Assembly (NCBI GenBank): GCA_002842215.1
Contig: PHCC01000001.1
Location: 16,238-80,237, forward strand
Direction: 5' to 3'
From: Betaproteobacteria bacterium HGW-Betaproteobacteria-9
GTDB taxonomy: Bacteria > Pseudomonadota > Gammaproteobacteria > Burkholderiales > Burkholderiaceae_C
Length of the DNA: 64,000 bases
The notes under the pieces were generated by a model, which worked only from the letters and a program-made list of their open reading frames with translations, was not told the origin of the DNA and did no database searches. This document shows positions 44,493 through 54,597 of the stretch, in pieces. Position 1 is the stretch's first letter; every line of letters begins with the position of its first letter. The position numbers and the translations under genes are program-made.

Positions 44493-44948
44493 ATGAACCG
44501 ATTGCTCGTTTGCCTGTCCTGCCTGCTGGCCCTGTTGACCGGGCCTGCGTGGTCCCGCGATGCGCCCCAGCTCCAGCTGCCCCGCATCACCCTCACGGCA
44601 GGTATGCACCTGATCCAAGCCCAGGTGGCCGCCACCCCGGAACAGCGCTCCATCGGGCTGATGTTCCGCGAGGACATGCCCGGCGGTGAAGGCATGCTTT
44701 TTGTCTTCGAGCAACCCGCGGGCCAGTGCTTCTGGATGAAAAATACCCTGCTGCCCTTGACCGCCGCCTTCGTGGCCGATGACGGCACCATCGTCAACCT
44801 GGTCGACATGAAGCCGCAAAGCCTGGACTCGCACTGCTCGGCACGACCGGTGCGTTATGTGCTGGAGATGCATCAGGGCTGGTTTGCCAAGCGGGGCATC
44901 CAGGCTGGCTCCCGGCTGAGCGGTGCACCGTTCGACGGACGCAAGTAA
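44493..44948 (+). CDS. DUF192 family exported protein
   Basis: 151-aa protein with a Sec signal (LVCLSCLLALLTGPAWS) and a DUF192 domain: GLMFREDMPGGEGMLFVFE, CFWMKNTLLPLTAAF and LEMHQGWFAKRGI are diagnostic. Function unknown in most members. The ATG at 44493 is chosen because it begins the signal peptide. It lies between the two isocitrate dehydrogenase genes but on the opposite strand. Confidence 0.9.
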   Translation: MNRLLVCLSCLLALLTGPAWSRDAPQLQLPRITLTAGMHLIQAQVAATPEQRSIGLMFREDMPGGEGMLFVFEQPAGQCFWMKNTLLPLTAAFVADDGTIVNLVDMKPQSLDSHCSARPVRYVLEMHQGWFAKRGIQAGSRLSGAPFDGRK

Positions 44949-44992
44949 GTTCGCGGGCGATCTGCCGGCCCCTGCAGGACCGGCGCTCAGAC

Positions 44993-45036
44993 AAAAAAAA
45001 AAGCGACCCGGACAGCTCGCGCCGCCTGGATCGCTT
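44993..45036 (-). terminator. Rho-independent terminator for the monomeric isocitrate dehydrogenase gene
   Basis: In the minus direction AAGCGATCCAGG pairs (with G-U) with CCGGGTCGCTT, followed by ten T residues. It lies about 30 bases after the stop codon. Confidence 0.85.
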
Positions 45037-45066
45037 CGGGGTGTCGAAGCCTGACGCGAGAGATGC

Positions 45067-47304
45067 TCAGCCTTGAGCAGCGGCCAGCACCGCATTCAGC
45101 GTCTGGCTGGGACGCATCACCGCGGCCAGCTTCTCGAAGTCCGGCAGGTAATAGCCCCCGATGTCGACCGGTTTGCCCTGCACAGCCGCCAGTTCGGCAA
45201 CAATGGTTTGCTCGTTGTCGGCCAGTTGCTGGGCCAGCGGCGCAAAACGGGCAGCCAGGGCCGCATCGTCGGTCTGGGCCGCCAGGGCCTGGGCCCAGTA
45301 CATGGCCAGGTAGAACTGGCTGCCGCGGTTATCGAGCTGACCCGTCTTGGGCGACGGGTTCTTGTTGTTCTCCAGCAGCTTGCCGGTGGCGGCATCCAGC
45401 GTCTTCGCCAGGATCTTGGCCGCGTTGTTGCCGGTCTTCAGACCCAGATCTTCCAGCGACACGGCGAGCGCCAGGAACTCACCCAGCGAGTCCCAGCGCA
45501 GGTGGTTTTCTTCCACCAGTTGCTGCACGTGCTTGGGCGCCGAACCACCGGCCCCTGTTTCGTACATGCCGCCACCGGCCATGAGTGGCACGATGGACAG
45601 CATCTTGGCCGAGGTGCCCAGTTCCATGATGGGGAACAGGTCGGTCAGGTAATCGCGCAGGATGTTGCCGGTGGCGCTGATGGTGTCCAGGCCACGGATC
45701 ACGCGCTCCAGCGTGTAACGCATCGCACGCACCTGGCTCATGATCTGGATTTCCAGACCGGCGGTGTTGTGCTCGTGCAGGTACATCTTGACCTTGGTGA
45801 TCAGCTGCGCTTCGTGAGGACGGTACTGGTCCAGCCAGAACACGACCGGCATGCCGGAGTTGCGCGCGCGATTCACGGCCAGCTTGACCCAGTCGCGGAT
45901 GGCGGCGTCCTTGACCTGGCACATGCGCCAGATGTCGCCCTTCTCCACGTTCTGCGAGAGCAGCACTTCGCCGGTGGCCAGATCGGTGATGTTGGCCACG
46001 CCGTCTTCGGTGATTTCGAAGGTCTTGTCATGCGAGCCGTATTCCTCGGCCTGCTGGGCCATCAGGCCGACGTTGGGCACTGTGCCCATGGTCTTGGGGT
46101 CGAAGGCGCCGTGCCACTTGCAGAAGTTGATCATCTCCTGGTAGATGCGGGCGAAAGTCGATTCGGGCATCACGGCCTTGACGTCCTTCAGGCGGCCATT
46201 GGCATCCCACATCTTGCCGCCATTGCGTATCATGGCGGGCATGGAGGCGTCCACGATCACGTCGTTGGGCGAGTGGAAGTTGGTGATGCCCTTGGCCGAG
46301 TCCACCATGGCCAGCTCGGGGCGGTGCTCGTGGCAGGCGTGCAGGTCGCGCTTGATCTCGTCCTGCTTGCTCTGCGGCAGGCTGGCGATCTTGCCGTACA
46401 GATCGGCCATGCCGTTGTTGACGTTCACGCCCAGTTCTTCAAACAGCTTGGCGTGCTTCTCGAACGCGTCCTTGTAAAAGATCTTCACACAGTGACCGAA
46501 CACGATCGGGTGCGACACCTTCATCATGGTCGCCTTCACGTGCAGCGAGAACATCACACCGGTCTTGCGAGCGTCTTCAATCTCTTTCTCGTAGAAAGCC
46601 TCCAGGGCTTTCTTGCTCATGAACATGCTGTCGATGACTTCGCGGTCCAGCAGCGACACCTTGGGCTTCAGGACGATCGTCTGGCCACTCTGGGTGATCA
46701 GTTCCATCTTGACGTCACGGGCTTTGTCCAGGGTGATGGACTTTTCACCGTGGTAGAAGTCGCCATGGTGCATGTGCGAGACGTGCGATCGCGAGGCCTG
46801 GCTCCATTCGGCCATGCTGTGTGGGTTCTTGCGCGCATATTCCTTCACGGCGCGCGGCGCGCGGCGGTCGGAGTTGCCTTCGCGCAGCACCGGGTTCACC
46901 GAGCTGCCGATGCAACGGGCGTAGCGGGCGCGAATGGCCTTTTCTTCCTCGGTTTTCGGCGCTTCGGGGTAGTCGGGCAGCGCGTAGCCCTTGGACTGCA
47001 GTTCCTTGATCGCGCTGACCAACTGGCCGACAGAGGCGCTGATGTTGGGCAGTTTGATGATGTTGGCTTCGGGCTTCAGCGTCAGCTTGCCCAGTTCGGA
47101 CAGGGTGTCGGGCACACGCTGCGCCTCGGTCAGGCATTCGGGAAACGTGGCCAGCACGCGGGCGGCCACCGAAATGTCGCTGGACTCGACGTTGATGCCG
47201 GCGGGTGCGGTGAAGGTGCGGATGATGGGCAAAAAGGCGCTGGTTGCCAGCAGCGGGGCTTCGTCGGTCAGCGTGTAGATGATGGTGGGCTGCTGGGTGC
47301 TCAT
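45067..47304 (-). CDS. NADP-dependent isocitrate dehydrogenase, monomeric type
   Basis: Second isocitrate dehydrogenase, of the large monomeric IDH-II family, 745 aa from the ATG at 47304. Recognised from [46 protein letters not shown] sequence and [22 protein letters not shown]. Catalyses the same reaction as Icd with NADP but is not regulated by AceK. Two IDH classes side by side suggest use under different conditions. Confidence 0.97.
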   Translation of the reverse strand: MSTQQPTIIYTLTDEAPLLATSAFLPIIRTFTAPAGINVESSDISVAARVLATFPECLTEAQRVPDTLSELGKLTLKPEANIIKLPNISASVGQLVSAIKELQSKGYALPDYPEAPKTEEEKAIRARYARCIGSSVNPVLREGNSDRRAPRAVKEYARKNPHSMAEWSQASRSHVSHMHHGDFYHGEKSITLDKARDVKMELITQSGQTIVLKPKVSLLDREVIDSMFMSKKALEAFYEKEIEDARKTGVMFSLHVKATMMKVSHPIVFGHCVKIFYKDAFEKHAKLFEELGVNVNNGMADLYGKIASLPQSKQDEIKRDLHACHEHRPELAMVDSAKGITNFHSPNDVIVDASMPAMIRNGGKMWDANGRLKDVKAVMPESTFARIYQEMINFCKWHGAFDPKTMGTVPNVGLMAQQAEEYGSHDKTFEITEDGVANITDLATGEVLLSQNVEKGDIWRMCQVKDAAIRDWVKLAVNRARNSGMPVVFWLDQYRPHEAQLITKVKMYLHEHNTAGLEIQIMSQVRAMRYTLERVIRGLDTISATGNILRDYLTDLFPIMELGTSAKMLSIVPLMAGGGMYETGAGGSAPKHVQQLVEENHLRWDSLGEFLALAVSLEDLGLKTGNNAAKILAKTLDAATGKLLENNKNPSPKTGQLDNRGSQFYLAMYWAQALAAQTDDAALAARFAPLAQQLADNEQTIVAELAAVQGKPVDIGGYYLPDFEKLAAVMRPSQTLNAVLAAAQG

Positions 47305-47633
47305 GTGTTTGCTCCGTAGATCGTTGTAGGAATCCCGCTGATCGGTAGGTGCCAACCGCAGAACCGTCGGATAGTCTGGGATTTTGCTTTCATCGCTCTG
47401 ACCCAGACACCATTTTTTGAACTGTTATCTTGCAATATGAAAATTGGAGATAAAAATTTCTGTTTTTTCATGTCTGCGAGACTGCTCCCGACTGTTCTCG
47501 CGCGGAACCATCGGCCACAAGCGCTCGAAAGCCTTTGTGAAGCATCACAAAAAGAAGCAAACCGTGGACGCACCAACAAAAAGGGCCCGAAGGCATGGCC
47601 TTCGAGCCCTTGTGCGGCGATCAGGAAGATCGT
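47305..47633. other. Intergenic region between the IDH-II gene and sodB
   Basis: 329 bases. The part near 47400-47470 is A/T-rich and probably holds the promoter of the monomeric isocitrate dehydrogenase. A terminator for sodB occupies 47577-47611. An open frame through most of it (47301-47579, minus) has no domain or start signal and is not called as a gene. Confidence 0.6.
47577..47611 (-). terminator. Rho-independent terminator of sodB
   Basis: Stem AAGGGC...GCCCTT with an inner GAAGGC/GCCTTC stem, followed in the minus direction by TTTTTGTT. It lies about 25 bases after the sodB stop. Confidence 0.85.
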
Positions 47634-48215
47634 TCAGGCAAAGTTGGCTTCGGCGAACGACCAGTTCACCAGTTTGTCGAGGAAGGTCTCGACGAACTTC
47701 GGACGCATGTTGCGGTAGTCGATGTAGTAGGCGTGTTCCCACACGTCGACGGTCAGCAGGGCTTTATCGCCCGTGGTCAGCGGGGTGCCGGCGGCGCCCA
47801 TGTTGACGATGTCGACCGAACCGTCAGCCTTCTTCACCAGCCAGGTCCAGCCCGAGCCAAAGTTGCCCACGGCGCTCTTGACGAAGGCTTCCTTGAAGGC
47901 GGCGTAGCTGCCGAACTTGGCGTTGATGGCTGCGGCCAACGCGCCAGACGGTTCACCGCCGCCATTGGGCTTCATGCAGTTCCAGAAGAAGGTGTGGTTC
48001 CAGATCTGGGCCGAGTTGTTGTAGATGCCACCGCTGGACTTCTTGATGATGGACTCCAGGTCCATCGCTTCGAACTCGGTGCCCTTTTGCAGGTTGTTCA
48101 GGTTGACCACGTAGGCGTTGTGGTGCTTGCCGTGGTGGAACTCCAGCGTTTCCTGGGAGTAGTGCGGCGCCAGGGCGTCGATCGCGTAGGGCAATGCGGG
48201 CAGGGTGTGTTCCAT
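47634..48215 (-). CDS. sodB: Superoxide dismutase [Fe]
   Basis: Cytoplasmic superoxide dismutase, 193 aa from the ATG at 48215. Metal ligands are visible in FHHGKHHNAYV (His27), WNHTFFW (His74) and DVWEHAYYIDYRN (Asp157, His161). The Gln in SAQIWNH and the GNFGSGWTWL phrase indicate the iron form, as in E. coli SodB. No Fur box was identified upstream. Confidence 0.96.
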   Translation of the reverse strand: MEHTLPALPYAIDALAPHYSQETLEFHHGKHHNAYVVNLNNLQKGTEFEAMDLESIIKKSSGGIYNNSAQIWNHTFFWNCMKPNGGGEPSGALAAAINAKFGSYAAFKEAFVKSAVGNFGSGWTWLVKKADGSVDIVNMGAAGTPLTTGDKALLTVDVWEHAYYIDYRNMRPKFVETFLDKLVNWSFAEANFA

Positions 48216-48350
48216 GGGGTTCCTCGTTCGGTTGGCGTTGTGAAAGGCGGGTGGCTGAAGGCGGACGCCGGCAGCCCGAAACCGCGCCATTGTAGGCAGG
48301 GACGCTATTGTTTGTGCGTTCAGGGTTTCTTGACCCACCGCGTCATCTTC

Positions 48351-49643
48351 TCAGCGGTTGACCGTGAGTTCCAGCTCACCATCGGCCAGGCGGGCCCGCA
48401 CCGACTGGCCAGGCTGGGTCTGGCTGCACCGGGTGATGGCGAGACCCTGGTTGTCGGTGAGGTAGGTGTAACCCCGTTCCAGCACGAGCTGGGGGTCCAG
48501 GTGCCCCAGGGCGCTTTCGCACCGCTGCAAGCGCTGGGCGTGCTGCGCCACCGCGCGACGCAGCGCCTGGGGCATCAGACTCTGCAAACCCTGCAGGCGG
48601 CTGTCCGCGCGCTGGGCCGCCAGGAGCAGCGCGCCGCGCAGCCGGTGCTGCAGGCCGGTGAGCTGCTGGCGACTGTCGTGCACACGAACGGAAGGCCGCC
48701 CCAGGCGCTGACCCAGCCGGTCCAGCCGTTGCGCGCGCTGGTCAATGCCGCCCAGAACCGCCTCGCTCAGCCGTTCCTGCAAATAGGCCAGCTCACCCAC
48801 CCGCACCTCGCGCGCGGGCGCGCAAAGCTCGGCGGCAGCCGTGGGCGTGGGCGCTCGCAGATCGGCCACAAAATCGGCCAAGGTGAAGTCGGTTTCGTGA
48901 CCCACCCCGCAGACCACCGGCATCGGCGACTGCGCCACGGTACGCACCAGCGTCGCATCGTTGAACGACCACAGGTCCTCCAGCGAACCCCCGCCCCGCA
49001 CCAGCAGCAGCACCTCGCTCTCACCGGTGGCCGCATGGCGCCGGTAGGCGGACTGCAAGGCAGCACACAACTCGGCGGGCGCTTGGGCGCCCTGCACCGC
49101 CGCCGGGTAGATCACCACCGGCACATGGGGCACACGTCGATGCAACGCCGTGACCACATCGCGCAGCGCGGCCGCGCCGAGCGAAGTCACCACCCCGATG
49201 CTGCGTGGCTGTACGGGCAGCGGGCGTTTGCGCGCCGCGTCGAACAGCCCTTCCGCTTCCAGCTGGGCTTTCAGGCGCAGGAACTGTTCGAACAAGGCCC
49301 CCTGCCCGGCCGGCTTGAGGCTGTCGACGATGAGCTGCAGATCACCGCGGGGCCCATAGACGTCGAGCTTGCCCAGCGCCTCGACCACCTGCCCATCGCG
49401 CGGCGCAAAGTCCAGCTGGTCCGCCGAGCGGCGGAACAGGGCGCAGCGCACCTGGCCAATATCGTCCTTGAGTGAAAAATAACAATGCCCGCTGGCCGCG
49501 CGGGAGAAACCCGAAATCTCGCCCCGGACGGTGACCGGATTGAAACGCGCGGCCAGGGTGTCAGCAATCGCGCGCATGAGCGGCCCAACCGCCCACACAC
49601 GCCGCGCCGATGGGGCTTCGGCATCCAGAAATGGCTCAGACAC
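48351..49643 (-). CDS. xseA: Exodeoxyribonuclease VII large subunit XseA
   Basis: Catalytic subunit of the single-strand exonuclease VII. It has an N-terminal OB fold (VRGEISGFSRAASGHCYFSLKDD), the central nuclease domain (GVVTSLGAAALRDV, LLVRGGGSLEDLWSFND, GVGHETDFTLADFVAD) and a C-terminal coiled coil. The GTG at 49643 is preferred (430 aa) because GGAG lies six bases upstream; a GTG nine codons earlier at 49670 is the alternative. xseB is not nearby. Confidence 0.95.
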   Translation of the reverse strand: MSEPFLDAEAPSARRVWAVGPLMRAIADTLAARFNPVTVRGEISGFSRAASGHCYFSLKDDIGQVRCALFRRSADQLDFAPRDGQVVEALGKLDVYGPRGDLQLIVDSLKPAGQGALFEQFLRLKAQLEAEGLFDAARKRPLPVQPRSIGVVTSLGAAALRDVVTALHRRVPHVPVVIYPAAVQGAQAPAELCAALQSAYRRHAATGESEVLLLVRGGGSLEDLWSFNDATLVRTVAQSPMPVVCGVGHETDFTLADFVADLRAPTPTAAAELCAPAREVRVGELAYLQERLSEAVLGGIDQRAQRLDRLGQRLGRPSVRVHDSRQQLTGLQHRLRGALLLAAQRADSRLQGLQSLMPQALRRAVAQHAQRLQRCESALGHLDPQLVLERGYTYLTDNQGLAITRCSQTQPGQSVRARLADGELELTVNR

Positions 49644-49983
49644 AGGGCTCTCCAGACCCAATCTGTCCACAAGCCGCGAAATTTATGGGCTTGTAGCCTG
49701 AAAGACCCCATGGCGCATGGGCTGAACGCCAAGCGCTTGATTTCAATGCGTTTTGCACTGCCTGTTTTCTCATCGAACTGTCGGGAGCCGCGACCACAGC
49801 GGGCTGGCGGGCGTTGGGATACCGGTTCTTCACAAAGTTATCCACAGAATCTGTGCATCGGGCCGGACAGGTAGACGGATCCTTGGTGGAGGTTTTCCGG
49901 CCGTTCACCACCGGATGGTGAGACATAATCCGGGAGATTGCACTCTGGCCGCCGAGCAGGCGGCTTTTGTCTGGAGCCCTGAT
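49644..49983. promoter_or_regulatory. Divergent intergenic region between xseA and exbB
   Basis: 340 bases with no convincing gene. It contains a perfect DnaA-box consensus TTATCCACA at 49838-49846, overlapping a short palindrome CACAGA-A-TCTGTG (49843-49855). A TATA-like ACATAATC lies near 49923 and may serve exbB. The frame running into exbB from 49753 is open but has no start signal or coding character upstream of 49984. Confidence 0.55.
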
Positions 49984-50625
49984 TTGTTTTCCATCATACA
50001 AGCCGCTGGCTGGCCGATCTGGCCCCTCATCATCTGTTCCGTCCTGGGCATGGCCCTCGTCATCGAGCGGTTCATCAGCCTCAAAGCCGTCAAGATCGCC
50101 CCGCCGAAGCTGCTCGACGAAGCCATCATGGTGTCGCGCAACGGGGTGCCCGGTGCCGATGTGGTCAACCAGCTGGAGCAAAACTCGGCGCTTGGCGAGG
50201 TGCTCGCCAGCGGTTTCCGCGCGCTCAACAGCAACCCCCGGGTCAGCGAAGACGATCTGCGCTCCAGCCTCGAGGGGACCGGTCGCCAGACCGCCGCCAA
50301 ACTGCAGCGCTACCTGGGTGCCCTGGCGACCATCGCATCGGCTGCACCCTTGCTGGGTCTGCTGGGCACCGTCATCGGCATGATCGAAATCTTCGGATCA
50401 CAAGCCGGTGATGGCGGCATGGGCACGGTCCCGGGCGGGGGCAATCCCAGCCAGCTGGCACATGGCATCTCGATCGCGCTGTACAACACCGCCTTTGGCC
50501 TCATGGTGGCCATCCCGGCCCTGATCTTCTGGCGCTACTTCCGCGCCCGGGTCGATGACTACCTGCTGACCATGGAAATCGCTTCCGAGCGTTTCGCCCG
50601 CCACCTGCTGACCCTGCGCAAATGA
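49984..50625 (+). CDS. exbB: MotA/TolQ/ExbB-family proton channel
   Basis: Inner membrane proton channel subunit, 213 aa. The start is TTG at 49984, chosen because GGAG lies seven bases upstream and the product begins (M)FSIIQAAGWPIWP as in related proteins. Three hydrophobic helices and the conserved TLGLLGTVIGMIEIF-like segment (APLLGLLGTVIG) plus HGISIALYNTAFGLMVAIPAL are diagnostic. It is followed by exbD and LPS genes, not tonB or tolA, so what it powers is uncertain; it is called ExbB by convention. Confidence 0.92.
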   Translation: MFSIIQAAGWPIWPLIICSVLGMALVIERFISLKAVKIAPPKLLDEAIMVSRNGVPGADVVNQLEQNSALGEVLASGFRALNSNPRVSEDDLRSSLEGTGRQTAAKLQRYLGALATIASAAPLLGLLGTVIGMIEIFGSQAGDGGMGTVPGGGNPSQLAHGISIALYNTAFGLMVAIPALIFWRYFRARVDDYLLTMEIASERFARHLLTLRK

Positions 50626-50680
50626 CGCTTTACACCCCCGTTCGCGTCCTTCGCACGGCGCCGCCGGCCCAGGAGGCCGC

Positions 50681-51118
50681 ATGAACTTCCGGCCCGGCTC
50701 CCGTGACGAACCCGAGATCAACCTGATCCCGTTCATCGACATCCTGCTGGTGGTGCTGATCTTCCTGATGCTCACCACGACGTACAGCAAATTCACGCAG
50801 TTGCAGGTCAACCTGCCGGTGGCCGACGCCCAGGCGCAGCGCACCGAACCCAAAGAAGTGATCGTTTCCGTCAGCAGCGACGGTCGCTACGCGATCAACA
50901 AGGACGTGCTCGAAGGCTCCGGTGTGGAGATGCTGACCCGCGCACTCACACAAGCATCGCAGGACAGCCGCGAGGTGGTCATCGTCATCAGCGCGGACGC
51001 CGCCGCGACCCACCAGTCGGTCATCAACGTGATGGACGCCGCCCGCCGTGCCGGCCTGGTGCAGATCACCTTCGCCACCCAGCAGTCCGGCTCCCAGCGC
51101 GCGCGCGGCAAGTCCTGA
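50681..51118 (+). CDS. exbD: ExbD/TolR-family biopolymer transport protein
   Basis: Partner of the ExbB-like channel, 145 aa. One transmembrane helix with the conserved proton-carrying Asp (INLIPFIDILLVVLIFLM) follows a short cytoplasmic N-terminus; the rest is a periplasmic domain. It starts 55 bases after exbB and ends two bases before the lpxK start, so it is firmly in this operon. Confidence 0.94.
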   Translation: MNFRPGSRDEPEINLIPFIDILLVVLIFLMLTTTYSKFTQLQVNLPVADAQAQRTEPKEVIVSVSSDGRYAINKDVLEGSGVEMLTRALTQASQDSREVVIVISADAAATHQSVINVMDAARRAGLVQITFATQQSGSQRARGKS

Positions 51119-51120
51119 CC

Positions 51121-52221
51121 GTGCCCGCCGCCCAGCCACAGCGCCTCGACCAAGGGCAGGCCCGCTGGCAAGGCATCTGGCGGACCCGTGGTCCGCTGGC
51201 CCATCTGCTCTGGCCCGTTTCGGTCCTGTACGGAGCTTTGACCGGTCTGCGGCGATGGCTGTATGCCGCCGGAATGCTGAAGATCACCCGGCTGCCGGTG
51301 CCGGTTGTCGTGGTGGGCAACGTGGTGGTCGGCGGCGCCGGCAAGACGCCGACCGTGCTGGCCCTGCTGCAACATCTGCAACAACGTGGCTGGCACCCGG
51401 GCGTGGTGTCGCGCGGACATGGTCGCCGGGGCACCGACGTGCTGGAAGTGCTACCCGACACACCCGCCACCGACAGTGGCGACGAGCCCGCCCTGATCCG
51501 GCGCAGCGGTGGCGTTCCGGTGTTTGTGGCGGCGCGCCGGGCCGAGGCCGCCCAAGCCCTGCTGGCCGCGCACCCCGGAGTGGACCTGATCCTCTGCGAC
51601 GATGGTCTGCAACATCTGGCGCTGGGCCGCGATCTGTCGGTGGCGGTGTTCGACGACCGCGGCACCGGCAACGGCTGGTTGCTGCCCGCCGGTCTCTTGC
51701 GCGAGCCCTGGCCACCGGGCGCAGGCAACCCTTTTCGACCCGATCTGGTGTTGAACCAGCGCAGCGAATCCGCCTCCGTGGTCGCGATGACCACCCCGCT
51801 GGAGAGGCCGTCCAATCTGCCCGTTTTTGAAGCCACGCGTCGCCTGGCCGATCACGCCGTCGGAGCGCAGGGACAACGCCGGCCCCTGCGTGAATTCCAG
51901 GGTCAAGCCGTCACGGCGCTGGCAGGCATCGCACGCCCCTCGGTTTTTTTTGACATGCTGCGCGCCCGCGGGCTCACCCTGACCAAGACCCTGCCGCTGC
52001 CCGATCACGCCGAGCAAGCGACGTATGCCGCCTTGCTGCAGGGCTGCGATGGGCCGATCCTGTGTACCGAAAAGGACGCGGTCAAGCTGTTCGCCTGCTG
52101 CCCTGAGCCGTCCGCTGGCGAAGCTCCTCAGGCCTGGGCGGTCCCGCTGGAATTGCGTCCCGATGCGGCTTTCTTTGTGGCGCTGGACCATCGCCTTGCG
52201 TCGACCCCGCGCGCCCGCTGA
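51121..52221 (+). CDS. lpxK: Tetraacyldisaccharide 4'-kinase LpxK
   Basis: Phosphorylates the lipid A disaccharide precursor at the inner membrane. 366 aa with a GTG start at 51121. An N-terminal hydrophobic anchor precedes the P-loop GNVVVGGAGKTP; GHGRRG, DEPALI and CDDGLQH are the family motifs. Lies in the exbB-exbD-lpxK-trm112-kdsB order common to related genomes. Confidence 0.95.
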   Translation: MPAAQPQRLDQGQARWQGIWRTRGPLAHLLWPVSVLYGALTGLRRWLYAAGMLKITRLPVPVVVVGNVVVGGAGKTPTVLALLQHLQQRGWHPGVVSRGHGRRGTDVLEVLPDTPATDSGDEPALIRRSGGVPVFVAARRAEAAQALLAAHPGVDLILCDDGLQHLALGRDLSVAVFDDRGTGNGWLLPAGLLREPWPPGAGNPFRPDLVLNQRSESASVVAMTTPLERPSNLPVFEATRRLADHAVGAQGQRRPLREFQGQAVTALAGIARPSVFFDMLRARGLTLTKTLPLPDHAEQATYAALLQGCDGPILCTEKDAVKLFACCPEPSAGEAPQAWAVPLELRPDAAFFVALDHRLASTPRAR

Positions 52222-52245
52222 CAAGCGGCCGACTATCATTCCCGC

Positions 52246-52452
52246 ATGGACACCAAATTGCTTGAACTGCTGGTCTGCCCGGTCACCAAGGGCCCTCTGA
52301 TCTTTGACCGGGAGAAACAGGAACTGATCTCCCGCAGTGCGCGGCTGGCCTACCCCGTGCGCGACGGCATCCCGATCCTGCTGGAGCACGAAGCCCGCCC
52401 GATCACGGAAGAGGAAGCGGCCCGCCCGCCCAAGCCGTCGCCTGCCCCATGA
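52246..52452 (+). CDS. Trm112-family protein (YcaR type)
   Basis: 68-aa protein, recognisable from [14 protein letters not shown] and [14 protein letters not shown]. Bacterial members usually sit between lpxK and kdsB as here; the role is unclear, with the eukaryotic relatives activating methyltransferases. It retains one Cys of the usual zinc-ribbon pairs (LVCPV). The kdsB start overlaps its stop by four bases. Confidence 0.93.
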   Translation: MDTKLLELLVCPVTKGPLIFDREKQELISRSARLAYPVRDGIPILLEHEARPITEEEAARPPKPSPAP

Positions 52453-53234
52453 GCCCGAGCGGGGCCCCGGGTCCGTTCACCGTGCTGATTCCGGCGCGGC
52501 TCGCGTCGAGCCGCCTGCCCGACAAGCCGCTGGCCGACATCGGTGGCCTGCCGATGGTGGTGCGTGTGGCGCAACGTGCGCAACGCAGCCAGGCCAGCCG
52601 TTGTGTGGTCGCGGCGGACGACGCGCGCATCGTCGCGGCTTGCGAAGCACACGGCATCACCGCCCTGCTCACACGCACCGACCACGCCTCCGGCAGCGAC
52701 CGCCTGGCCGAAGCCTGCGAACAACTGGGCCTGGCAGACGACGCCGTGGTGGTCAACGTGCAGGGGGATGAACCGCTGATGGACCCGGCGCTGATCAACG
52801 CCGTGGCGCTGGATCTCCAGCGCCGGACCGATTGCGTGATGAGCACCGCGGCGCACGCCATCGACCAGATGGCCGATTTCCTCAACCCGAACGTGGTCAA
52901 GGTGGTGCTCGACCGCGCACAGACCGCGCTGTACTTCAGCCGGGCGCCCATTGCATGGTGGCGTGATGGCATGGCCGATGCATCGGGCCGGAACACCCTG
53001 CCCTCGCCCGCGCCTTTGCGCCACATCGGCATCTATGCCTACCGCTCGGGATTCCTGCGCCACTTTCCGACGCTGGAGCCCGCGCCCCTGGAACTGACCG
53101 AATCGCTGGAGCAGCTGCGTGTGCTGTGGCATGGCGAACGCATCGCGGTCCATGTGAGCGCACAGGCCCCCGGGCCGGGCGTCGACACCCCCGACGATCT
53201 GGCGCGGGTGCGCGCGCTCTTTGCCCTCGGCTGA
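52449..53234 (+). CDS. kdsB: CMP-KDO synthetase KdsB
   Basis: Activates 3-deoxy-manno-octulosonate with CTP for LPS core assembly. 261 aa; [16 protein letters not shown] is the nucleotide-binding start, followed by [11 protein letters not shown] and [12 protein letters not shown]. It is last of the coupled LPS genes; adk follows with its own upstream gap of 157 bases. Confidence 0.97.
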   Translation: MSPSGAPGPFTVLIPARLASSRLPDKPLADIGGLPMVVRVAQRAQRSQASRCVVAADDARIVAACEAHGITALLTRTDHASGSDRLAEACEQLGLADDAVVVNVQGDEPLMDPALINAVALDLQRRTDCVMSTAAHAIDQMADFLNPNVVKVVLDRAQTALYFSRAPIAWWRDGMADASGRNTLPSPAPLRHIGIYAYRSGFLRHFPTLEPAPLELTESLEQLRVLWHGERIAVHVSAQAPGPGVDTPDDLARVRALFALG

Positions 53235-53370
53235 CGGGCTGTTTTCAGCGTCTTTGAGACTGCCCACGCTGTAAGCCAGCGCCCGGTTAGCGCATGCTAT
53301 CCTCGACCGGTCGCCCCCGGGCCCCGGGCCGGAAGGGCAGCCGCCAGAGACAAGCGGCCTCTCCATTTGA

Positions 53371-54048
<678 letters not shown>

Positions 54049-54068
54049 TCGCGAAACGCGACTCACAG

Positions 54069-54093
54069 AACCCGGCCTGGCGCCGGGTTTTTT
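54069..54093 (+). terminator. Rho-independent terminator of adk
   Basis: Stem AACCCGGC/GCCGGGTT with a 5-base loop, followed by a run of T, about 20 bases after the adk stop. Confidence 0.9.
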
Positions 54094-54106
54094 GTGTCCG
54101 GGCGCG

Positions 54107-54586
54107 TCAGGCGGGCCCCGATCGCAAGCCGTACGCCTTGCCGTCCAGAAAGACGTATTCAGCCCGCAGGACCGCGGCCCCTTGTTCGCCCGTGAAGGTG
54201 AACCCGACCATCGAGAGTGCAGCCCCGTTCCTGATTTCAGGCATCTGCCACTGGCCCAGGCGAAACAGCGGTGCCAGTTCGATCTCCCAGCGCCGATCGC
54301 GCCGCGTGGGCAACACCGTCTTCGCCAGCAGCGCCGGCCCGTCCACACCGGTGGATTGCGCGGGCAAGGCGCGTTGTGCCAGGTCGGCGGGCAGTGTCAG
54401 CTTTTCGGGTAATTCCAGCACCAGTTCGGCGTGTGGGTTGCGCCATTTCACATCCACCGCCCGCCCCTCCAGGTAAATGGGACGGTTCTGGTCAAAACTG
54501 CTCCAGCCGTGGTGTGCCCGCGCGGCGGAGCCAAGACCCGAAAAACCCAGCACAGTGCTGGTCAGGAGGAAGCGTCGTCGGTGCAT
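54107..54586 (-). CDS. DUF6152-type exported protein with histidine mature N-terminus
   Basis: 159-aa exported protein. Start ATG at 54586 has AAGGAG upstream; the N-terminus MHRRRFLLTS is a twin-arginine signal, with likely cleavage at ARA so that the mature chain begins His-His-Gly-Trp. The phrases HHGWSSFDQNRPIYLEG and WRNPHAEL match the HHSxxxFD...NPH pattern I associate with DUF6152. No function is established. An exposed N-terminal His plus the internal NPH His would suit copper binding, as in CopC; that is inference. It follows the small membrane protein gene with a three-codon overlap region, indicating a two-gene unit. Confidence 0.85.
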   Translation of the reverse strand: MHRRRFLLTSTVLGFSGLGSAARAHHGWSSFDQNRPIYLEGRAVDVKWRNPHAELVLELPEKLTLPADLAQRALPAQSTGVDGPALLAKTVLPTRRDRRWEIELAPLFRLGQWQMPEIRNGAALSMVGFTFTGEQGAAVLRAEYVFLDGKAYGLRSGPA

Positions 54587-54597
54587 CACGGTCTCCT

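Noticed and set aside
45073..47319. Long plus-strand open frame opposite the monomeric isocitrate dehydrogenase
   Set aside because: Same reason: no domain, composition typical of antisense of a GC-rich gene, and a full-length enzyme on the minus strand.
47301..47579. Small minus-strand open frame in the IDH-II/sodB gap
   Set aside because: No ribosome site or domain, overlaps the sodB terminator and the likely promoter region; treated as intergenic.
49984..51118. ExbB/ExbD pair taken as TolQ/TolR
   Set aside because: It is followed by lpxK, trm112 and kdsB with no tolA nearby, and this order is the usual ExbBD one in the group. TolQR was not claimed.
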